Source: Planctomycetota bacterium (GTDB taxonomy: Bacteria > Planctomycetota > Planctomycetia > Gemmatales > Gemmataceae). Taken from it: a stretch of 6,093 bases of DNA. Positions 1 through 4,793 of the stretch are shown here, piece by piece (positions within the stretch are counted from its first letter, which is position 1; every line of letters starts with the position of its first letter). Below the pieces are notes generated by a model. It did no database searches, was not told the origin of the DNA, and saw nothing but the letters and a program-made list of their open reading frames with translations. Position numbers and translations under genes: made by a program. The stretch is from contig JAGWVO010000227.1 of assembly GCA_018970845.1 (NCBI GenBank), forward strand, positions 1 to 6,093, in the 5' to 3' direction.

Positions 1-1118
1 CCCGTGAGCCCTCCCAGTCCGACCAGCAGGGCCGTCGCGAGAGTGTAACCGGAACGCCCCCCCATCTTCTTGTAGGCGGGATGGCCGATGTAGGGCGTTG
101 TTTGGATGACCCCGCCGAAAACGCCAGCCAACAGGCTTGCGACCGCCTCGGTCAGCAACACTCCCCGGGTGTCGTACTCATCCCCCGCGGCGGCGGCGCT
201 TTCAACGCAGTCGATGCCGCCCACCACGGTCGCAAGCGCGAACGGAAGGGCCACGGGCAGGAATCTCAAGGCCTCCGTCCAGACCGACATCCACCAGGCG
301 GAGTCCCCATCGCCGAACGGCCACAACACGGGCGGGACAAATGTCAACTCGGGCATCCTGAGGGGCGGCACCATGGGTATCCCGGAGAGCCTTTCCACGA
401 GCATTCCGCAGAAATGGACGAGAAGCCCGACAAGCAGGGCCGCCAAGGCTCCCGGAATATTCGCGAAAAATCGCCTGTGCGCGACCAGCGTGGCCAAAAT
501 CACCATCAGGCTCGCCATGCCGATGAGCGGCACCCCAGCGATACCATCATTCACCAAGGGCAAAAAGGCTATCAGGGCCAAGGCGATCGCGGCCAAAGAC
601 CCAAGGAGCCCGGCCCTTGGAATCATCTTCCTGACCTGGTTCCCAAGCGGAGCGAGCACAAGTTTGATGACGCCGACCAGCATGAGGACTACCAACCCGA
701 CATGCCATGTGAACAGCATCGCCTTGTCGTGATCCCCCTGGGTAAGAGGGCCTTCAAGGCAGGCGCGCCTGAGAACCGGAAGCAGAACCAAAAAAGCCAT
801 TCCAAAAGTGCTGGGCGTGTCGAGGCCCAAAGGCATCGCGGTGACATCGCAACGGCCTGTCCTTCTGGCCAGTTGGATGGCCATGACGGTGTAAACCAAG
901 TCCCCCACCAAAACCCCCAGGGCCGTCCCGGGAATCATGTGGCCCAGGACAAATTCCTGGGAGAAACCAAACTGGCCCTTGGCTTGCTGCTCGGCGAAAG
1001 GCAGCGCCGTGGTGATGGTGGTGAGGAGGACCAAAAGAACGGCGATGTTGTCGAGAATTAGCCCGAAAAACGCGTTGATGTCACCCCGGGAAAACCAGGA
1101 GACGCGACCGGTGGCCAT
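1..1118 (-). CDS. NCS2/AzgA-like purine or uracil permease family protein, partial (C-terminus beyond window)
   Basis: Inner-membrane transporter of the nucleobase permease type; substrate unknown. The minus strand is open from an ATG at 1118 to the window edge, giving 372 residues without a stop. The product is strongly hydrophobic, with probable membrane segments near residues 15-40, 57-82, 103-118, 136-157, 170-190, 195-213, 221-240, 285-305, 321-340 and 355 onward. Family-like marks are the N-terminal RGDINAFFGL, MPLGLDTPSTFG (95-106) in the third-helix region, GGIDCVESAAAAGDEYDTRG (300-319) where NCS2 proteins carry a substrate-binding acidic residue, and QTTPYIGHPAYKKMGGRSG (339-357). 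The start is supported by GGAGGG (1127-1132, minus) eight bases upstream. It is transcribed away from the ketoacyl synthase gene. A long open frame on the opposite strand gives a hydrophilic, low-complexity product and is a shadow. Membrane permease is nearly certain; the NCS2-related assignment is from motif memory, and purine specificity is not shown. Confidence 0.86.
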   Translation of the reverse strand, partial: MATGRVSWFSRGDINAFFGLILDNIAVLLVLLTTITTALPFAEQQAKGQFGFSQEFVLGHMIPGTALGVLVGDLVYTVMAIQLARRTGRCDVTAMPLGLDTPSTFGMAFLVLLPVLRRACLEGPLTQGDHDKAMLFTWHVGLVVLMLVGVIKLVLAPLGNQVRKMIPRAGLLGSLAAIALALIAFLPLVNDGIAGVPLIGMASLMVILATLVAHRRFFANIPGALAALLVGLLVHFCGMLVERLSGIPMVPPLRMPELTFVPPVLWPFGDGDSAWWMSVWTEALRFLPVALPFALATVVGGIDCVESAAAAGDEYDTRGVLLTEAVASLLAGVFGGVIQTTPYIGHPAYKKMGGRSGYTLATALLVGLGGLT

Positions 1119-1277
1119 GGAATCGGCCCTCCAAGACGGCAAGTTTCGGGGAGTCGTTAGGTCAGGCTAGCAATCCGGGCGGGAATATCGAGCGACCAAG
1201 GAATCGGTCTTTCCAAATTTGCGGGCTTCCAGTTCCGCAAAATGGATGCGCAAGCCGGTTTGGATCATGATTTCTAA

Positions 1278-1306
1278 TTGAAAAGCCGTGAGCGTCTGGG
1301 TAATTT
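1278..1306 (+). promoter_or_regulatory. possible sigma70-type promoter for the ketoacyl synthase gene
   Basis: TTGAAA (1278-1283) matches the -35 consensus at five of six bases. A 17-base spacer leads to TAATTT (1301-1306), a poor -10 with three matches. This is a locally AT-rich patch in the divergent spacer. Transcription from here would give a leader of about 90 bases. The rest of the 1119-1404 spacer shows no gene that I can support. Confidence 0.27.
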
Positions 1307-1365
1307 GGGTTGAAGCAATCGTCGTCCGAAGCCATGGTTGGCAATCGGGGGACAAGGTGCGTCGA

Positions 1366-1403
1366 CCTTGCCGGAGGCAGGGCGCCACCTGACGGGTCCG
1401 CCC
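1366..1403 (+). promoter_or_regulatory. potential structured leader with two mutually exclusive hairpins before the synthase start
   Basis: A GGAGG (1373-1377) lies 27 bases before the ATG, too far for a normal ribosome binding site, and nothing better is closer. Hairpin A pairs 1366-1372 with 1376-1382 (seven pairs, one G-U, loop GGA) and would bury GGAGG. Hairpin B pairs 1380-1384 with 1399-1403, continued by 1387-1389 with 1395-1397; it would loop out most of the spacer and bring GGAGG close to the ATG. The two share bases 1380-1382, so they cannot both form fully. The pairing is read by eye; any regulatory role is inference, since GC-rich DNA makes such pairings easily. Confidence 0.25.
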
Positions 1404-1404
1404 C

Positions 1405-2694
1405 ATGCGCCGCGTCGTTGTTTCTGGCCTTGGAGTTGTCGCGCCCAACGGGTTCGGCAAGGAAGAGTTCTGGCATTCGTGCGTCAATGGCCTCAGCGGG
1501 GTAGGGCCGATCCGCTCCTTTGATGCCTCGGAACATCCCACCAAGGTCGCCGCCGAAGTCGCCGACTTCGACATCATCCCATACCTGCCCGCCGAGCATC
1601 GAAAATGCGCCCGCATCATGGGTCGGGCGAGCCGGTTCGGGATCGCCGCCGCGAAACTGGCGATGGCGGACAGCGGCCTCGAACCCAACCGGATTGACCA
1701 GGAAAAGCTCGGCGTCGTGATGGGAACCGGACTGGTTCCCATCGACCTCCCGGAAATCGCCCCGCTGCTGGCGGGGGCCTGCTCGGCCACGGAAGGGCTG
1801 AAAACCCAGGAACTTGGCAAGATGGGTCCGCGGGCCATGGTTCCAATGTGGATTCTCAAATATCTCCCCAACATGATCGCCGCCCATATATCCCTGATGC
1901 AAGGCGCCAAGGGCCCCAATAACACGATCACCACGGCCTGCGCGGCCGGAACCCAAGCCGTTGGCGAGGCATTCAGGCTGATCCAGCGGGGTGATGCGGA
2001 TTATGTCCTGGCCGGAGGGGCCGACAGCCGGATCGATCCATTGCTGATGCTGGCCTACAGTTCTCTCGGGGCGCTCAGTCCAGCCAAGCGTGATCCTTCC
2101 CAGGTCTCGCGACCGTTCGACGCTGAACGCGACGGATTCGTGCTAGGGGAAGGCGCCGGTGTCCTCGTTCTCGAGGATTATGAGCACGCCCGCCGCCGTG
2201 GCGCCCGAATCTATTCCGAGGTGCTTGGGCTCGGAAGCAGTTTTGACGCCTACGCGATCACCAAGCCCGACCCCGAGGCTGGCGGCGCGGTGCGGGCCAT
2301 CCAATGGGCTCTCCGCGAGGCCAAGCTCAATCCTTCCGACATCGACTATGTCAACGCCCACGGCACCAGCACGCGCCTGAACGACCTCATGGAAACCATG
2401 GCGGTGAAGCGGGTCTTTGGCGAAGCGGCCAAGGGACTTCCGCTTTCGTCGATCAAATCCATGATCGGCCATCTCATTGGTGCCGCCGGTGCCGTCGAGG
2501 CCGTGGCCATGGCCCTGAGCCTTCACACCGGCATCGCGCCGCCGACCATCAACCAGACACGCCGCGACCCCCAATGCGACCTTGATTATGTTCCCAACAG
2601 CGCGCGCGACCTTCCGATCCGCCGCGCCCTCTCCACAAGTTTCGGCTTTGGTGGACAGAACGCCGCGCTCGTCATGGCAAGCATGGCCGCCTGA
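1405..2694 (+). CDS. FabF-like beta-ketoacyl-[acyl-carrier-protein] synthase (KAS II family)
   Basis: Cytosolic condensing enzyme that would join an acyl thioester with malonyl-ACP by decarboxylative Claisen condensation. The 429 residues compare with about 412 for E. coli FabF. The thiolase fold is marked by RRVVVSGLGVVAPNG at the N-terminus, nucleophile Cys179 in TTACAAG, His319 in NAHGTST, Lys351 and His356 in SIKSMIGHLIGAAGA, and the gating loop TSFGFGG (411-417). The Cys-His (140) and His-His (37) spacings equal those of E. coli FabF, so it should be catalytic rather than a chain-length-factor homologue. An in-frame TGA at 1390-1392 forces the start at 1405 or later, and the N-terminal beta strand needs this ATG; a close Shine-Dalgarno is missing. 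Departures from the usual pattern are Arg324 where GTSTP normally has proline, and GTGLVPIDL (107-115) instead of a Gly-Gly-containing loop. No ACP, reductase or malonyltransferase gene is adjacent, so it may be a specialised paralogue rather than the housekeeping fabF; I leave the symbol blank. Confidence 0.93.
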   Translation: MRRVVVSGLGVVAPNGFGKEEFWHSCVNGLSGVGPIRSFDASEHPTKVAAEVADFDIIPYLPAEHRKCARIMGRASRFGIAAAKLAMADSGLEPNRIDQEKLGVVMGTGLVPIDLPEIAPLLAGACSATEGLKTQELGKMGPRAMVPMWILKYLPNMIAAHISLMQGAKGPNNTITTACAAGTQAVGEAFRLIQRGDADYVLAGGADSRIDPLLMLAYSSLGALSPAKRDPSQVSRPFDAERDGFVLGEGAGVLVLEDYEHARRRGARIYSEVLGLGSSFDAYAITKPDPEAGGAVRAIQWALREAKLNPSDIDYVNAHGTSTRLNDLMETMAVKRVFGEAAKGLPLSSIKSMIGHLIGAAGAVEAVAMALSLHTGIAPPTINQTRRDPQCDLDYVPNSARDLPIRRALSTSFGFGGQNAALVMASMAA

Positions 2695-2707
2695 CAACAC
2701 TGCTTGC
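2677..2707. repeat. seven-base inverted repeat between convergent synthase and surE ends
   Basis: GCAAGCA (2677-2683) and TGCTTGC (2701-2707) are perfect complements around a 17-base loop. The left arm sits in the last codons of the synthase gene and the right arm ends directly next to the surE stop codon. It could serve both converging transcripts as a weak terminator or 3'-end stabiliser. There is no T-tract on either side and the loop is long, so it is not a standard intrinsic terminator. Confidence 0.22.
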
Positions 2708-3394
2708 TCAAACCGGGATTCTGGAAATGGCGATCGCCCCGCCAAAACAGGCGGCGACATCGCCTTGGGCAGGCCTCTGCCGGCGATGATATTCTCCCCG
2801 GTAAATGAAAGCTCCCGAAGCATCCTGCTGGAACGAAACGGGCAATGGCGAGCTGTGGTGCAGGCATTCGACAATTTCAGGTTCAAGATCACCGGGCGCA
2901 AGGCTTGGAAGGTTGATGTTCCAAACAAATCCGCCTTGTGGAGGCTTTGACAGGACAAACCGCAAGGCCTTGGCGGCGCGAACACCGGCTGAGACCCAGT
3001 CGAACTCATGTCCGGCCGCCCGGTAGTACGAAAGGGCCACCCCGGTCAATCCGTGGAATACGGCCTCACGAGCGGCGGCAACCGTTCCTGAATGATAAAC
3101 ATCAACCCCCAGGTTTCCCCCGGCGTTGATTCCTGAAAGAACCACATCGGGCCTTTCCACCAGGCCGTGCAAGCCAAGCCGAACGCAATCGGCCGGGGTT
3201 CCATCCGTCGCGAATCCGTTTTCGTTTCGGCGCGCATGCCTGATTGGTCTGTGAACGGTGATTCCATGGCCAGCGCAGGAATGGCAGCGGTCGGGAGCGA
3301 CTATCGTCCTCTGGCCCAAACCCTCGCTGGCCTGCCAGAGGGCCGCCAGTCCGGGGGCGTCGAAACCGTCGTCGTTGGTGAGAAGAAGGCGCAT
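2708..3394 (-). CDS. surE: 5'/3'-nucleotidase SurE (survival protein)
   Basis: Metal-dependent phosphatase of the SurE family, which removes phosphate from nucleoside 5'- and 3'-monophosphates and in some members short polyphosphate; cytosolic and linked to stationary-phase survival. The 228-residue product begins MRLLLTNDDGFDAPG, where Asp8 and Asp9 bind the metal. It continues with IVAPDRCHSCAGHGIT holding the conserved Ser39, DGTPADCVRLG (64-74), and SGINAGGNLGVDVYHSGTVA (87-106) with the metal-ligand Asn90; the end CFGGAIAISRI fits the family's terminal strand. It is slightly shorter than E. coli SurE (253 residues), mainly in the C-terminal half. The start is set by the family N-terminus and by GGAG (3403-3406, minus) eight bases upstream. 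In many proteobacteria surE sits with pcm, nlpD or rpoS; none is here. It converges on the ketoacyl synthase gene and diverges from the small-protein/amidase unit. Confidence 0.95.
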   Translation of the reverse strand: MRLLLTNDDGFDAPGLAALWQASEGLGQRTIVAPDRCHSCAGHGITVHRPIRHARRNENGFATDGTPADCVRLGLHGLVERPDVVLSGINAGGNLGVDVYHSGTVAAAREAVFHGLTGVALSYYRAAGHEFDWVSAGVRAAKALRFVLSKPPQGGFVWNINLPSLAPGDLEPEIVECLHHSSPLPVSFQQDASGAFIYRGEYHRRQRPAQGDVAACFGGAIAISRIPV

Positions 3395-3482
3395 GAATCA
3401 AACTCCGGCCATCCCAGGTGCCGGTGGATGGTTGATATGATCCTAGCAAGATCAGCCCGACTGCCCGACCGGAGCCAAACCG
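3395..3482. promoter_or_regulatory. 88-base divergent spacer with overlapping -10-like elements
   Basis: This short spacer must carry the surE promoter on the minus strand and the one for the 80-residue protein on the plus strand. TATGAT (3436-3441, plus) resembles a -10 box. On the minus strand TAGGAT (3445-3440), preceded by TGC, resembles an extended -10. The two overlap at 3440-3441. Neither has a recognisable -35 at the right distance. Leaders of about 35-40 bases would result. A promoter region is implied by the gene arrangement; the exact boxes are weak. Confidence 0.33.
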
Positions 3483-3725
3483 ATGAATTGGTCTGTCCAT
3501 CCGAATCAGGAATGGAAATTGGTTTACCGGGTCCTTCACAGTCAATTGGCCAAGCATCCTGATCTGATTGATTCATCATTCCTGCATTCGTTGCAGCGGC
3601 ATCTCCAATCGCAAGCCCAATCCGAAGGCGTGGATATCTCCGATCATGGCGCCTGGGACCAATGGCTTGGCAATCAAGCCGTGTCATGCGCGGTCAGAAT
3701 GGCCGGACGCGGTCCCATCAACTGA
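3483..3725 (+). CDS. small protein of unknown function, 80 residues
   Basis: I do not recognise a named family. The product starts MNWSVHPNQEWKLVYRVLH and is rich in charged and aromatic residues, with likely amphipathic helices at about 8-22 and 30-47 (SSFLHSLQRHLQSQAQSEG), then a short VDISDHGAWDQWLGN segment at 50-64. The last 16 residues look less ordered. There is no signal peptide, membrane segment, cysteine pair or obvious nucleic-acid-binding motif, so it is probably a soluble cytosolic helical protein. The case for a real gene is a well-placed GGAG (3471-3474) eight bases before the ATG, protein-like composition, position opposite surE across a promoter-sized spacer, and only 28 bases to the downstream amidase, with which it likely shares a transcript. 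The amidase frame is also open upstream through this gene, but that translation does not look like protein. Function unknown; a structural or regulatory partner of the amidase is only a guess. Confidence 0.7.
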   Translation: MNWSVHPNQEWKLVYRVLHSQLAKHPDLIDSSFLHSLQRHLQSQAQSEGVDISDHGAWDQWLGNQAVSCAVRMAGRGPIN

Positions 3726-3753
3726 AACACAAATCCTTCATGGAAATCCTGAC

Positions 3754-4632
3754 ATGCCCGCCTGGCCCATTTCCTGCGTCCAAACCGATGTTTCGCTTGG
3801 TGATATTGATCACAACACCCGGACGGTTCTGGACCATTTGGAATCAGAGGCCGCGGCCGGGTCGAAGCTTGTGATTTTTCCGGAATGCATGCTCACAGGT
3901 TATGGCTTCCCTTCAAAGGATGCCGCCATTGAAAGGGCCATCCGTCGGGACGGGGCACCACTTGAAGCCATCGCCAAGGCCTGCGCCCGGTTGCGCGTCC
4001 ACTCATGCCTTGGTTTTCTCGAAAGGGATGGCGAAAGCCGACTTTACAACACGGCGGTTCTGACGGGCCCCGATGGGCATGTCGGATGGTATCGGAAGAC
4101 CCATTTGCCATGGCTGGGCGTGGATCGTTGGGTTTCACCGGGGGATGGCCCGTGGCAAGTCCACGACATCGGTGGACTCATGGTGGGAATGATCATTTGC
4201 TATGACGGCAGCTTTCCAGAGGCCCCACGAGCCCTTGCCCTGCTGGGTGCCGACCTGATCGTCCTGCCCACCAACTGGCCTGAGGGCGCCAGGACTGTCA
4301 TCGACCATCTCGTGACATCGCGGGCCGTGGAAAACCATTTGTACTTTGCCGCCTGCAACCGCACCGGAACGGAATCGGGATTCCGGTTTCTTGGGGAAAG
4401 CCGAATCGTTGCGCCGGACGGCACATTCGTCGCCTGCTCGTCCAACGACGAACCAGCGGTTCTCAGGGGCCTGGTCGACCCGGTCCGTTCCAGAAAAAAA
4501 CACCTGGTCAGGGTTCAAGGCGCCCATGAAATCCACAGGACCGCCGACCGAAGGCCCGATCTGTACGGAATCCTTTCCAATCGTGACATCAAGCCTGGTT
4601 TTCCCCCCTCTTGGATACCGCCGCGATCCTGA
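3754..4632 (+). CDS. nitrilase-superfamily carbon-nitrogen hydrolase (probable amidase)
   Basis: Cytosolic hydrolase of amide-type C-N bonds, usually releasing ammonia or an amine through a thioester enzyme intermediate. From the ATG at 3754 the product has 292 residues, the size of a single-domain member. The catalytic triad is clear: Glu44 in VIFPECMLTGY, Lys115 in WYRKTHLPW, and Cys149 in MIICYDGSFPE. Further family marks are GADLIVLPTNWP (165-176), the RAVENHLYFAACNRTG stretch (190-205) and GESRIVAPDGT (214-224). The last 40 residues are basic and proline-rich. The frame stays open for 62 codons upstream, but that part overlaps the small gene and is unlike the family, whose first strand begins at PISCVQTDVSLGD. 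GGAAA (3742-3746) is a weak ribosome site, which suits translation coupled to the small gene 28 bases upstream. The YRKTHLP and ICYDGSFPE motifs favour amidases or carbamoylases over true nitrilases. Specific substrate and pathway cannot be told from sequence. Confidence 0.92.
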   Translation: MPAWPISCVQTDVSLGDIDHNTRTVLDHLESEAAAGSKLVIFPECMLTGYGFPSKDAAIERAIRRDGAPLEAIAKACARLRVHSCLGFLERDGESRLYNTAVLTGPDGHVGWYRKTHLPWLGVDRWVSPGDGPWQVHDIGGLMVGMIICYDGSFPEAPRALALLGADLIVLPTNWPEGARTVIDHLVTSRAVENHLYFAACNRTGTESGFRFLGESRIVAPDGTFVACSSNDEPAVLRGLVDPVRSRKKHLVRVQGAHEIHRTADRRPDLYGILSNRDIKPGFPPSWIPPRS

Positions 4633-4677
4633 TTCCCAAATCCGGGAAAAAGTGGCCTAGCCGTGCGTTCGCCGTCG

Positions 4678-4705
4678 TTGCAAGCCTGCCGATTCGTGCC
4701 ATAAT
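4678..4705 (+). promoter_or_regulatory. probable sigma70-type extended -10 promoter for the cytochrome c gene
   Basis: TTGCAA (4678-4683) is a four-of-six -35 match. After a 16-base spacer comes CATAAT (4700-4705), a five-of-six -10 match, with TGC directly before it (4697-4699) as in extended -10 promoters. Transcription would begin near 4712, giving a leader of about 80 bases. It lies in the 161-base gap after the amidase gene and suggests that the cytochrome is transcribed separately. Confidence 0.45.
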
Positions 4706-4793
4706 CGATTCCTTGTGGCCTCGGCATGCCTCTTGCCGGTTAGTTTCTGGAATCCATTCGCGCGCATAAGTCTGGAAGGTCGGATTGGAGCTG

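Noticed and set aside
81..1061. A 326-codon open frame on the plus strand opposite the permease, with a further 208-codon frame overlapping it
   Set aside because: The products are low-complexity, rich in Gln, His, Arg, Gly and Pro, with no domain. The minus strand encodes a coherent multi-helix membrane protein with a good ribosome site. Antisense frames of this length are common in GC-rich genes.
1162..1956. Two minus-strand open frames of 264 and 255 codons over the synthase start and the spacer before it
   Set aside because: They are antisense to the clear FabF-like gene and show no recognisable motif. The part in the spacer (1167-1290) looks somewhat protein-like but has no ribosome site before its internal ATG and little GC bias at third codon positions.
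2143..3009. A 288-codon minus-strand frame across the synthase and surE ends
   Set aside because: It overlaps two confidently identified genes in other frames and has no domain.
3568..3753. Upstream extension of the amidase frame by 62 codons
   Set aside because: The extension overlaps the small gene, has no ribosome site and is unlike the family N-terminus, which starts naturally at 3754.
4633..4648. Small hairpin just after the amidase stop (TTCCC, six-base loop, GGGAA)
   Set aside because: It has only five pairs and is followed by A residues, not T, so it does not fit an intrinsic terminator on the plus strand.
4722..4738. Inverted repeat CGGCA / TGCCG in the cytochrome leader
   Set aside because: Five-base arms with a seven-base loop in GC-rich DNA are expected by chance, and nothing nearby suggests an operator or riboswitch.
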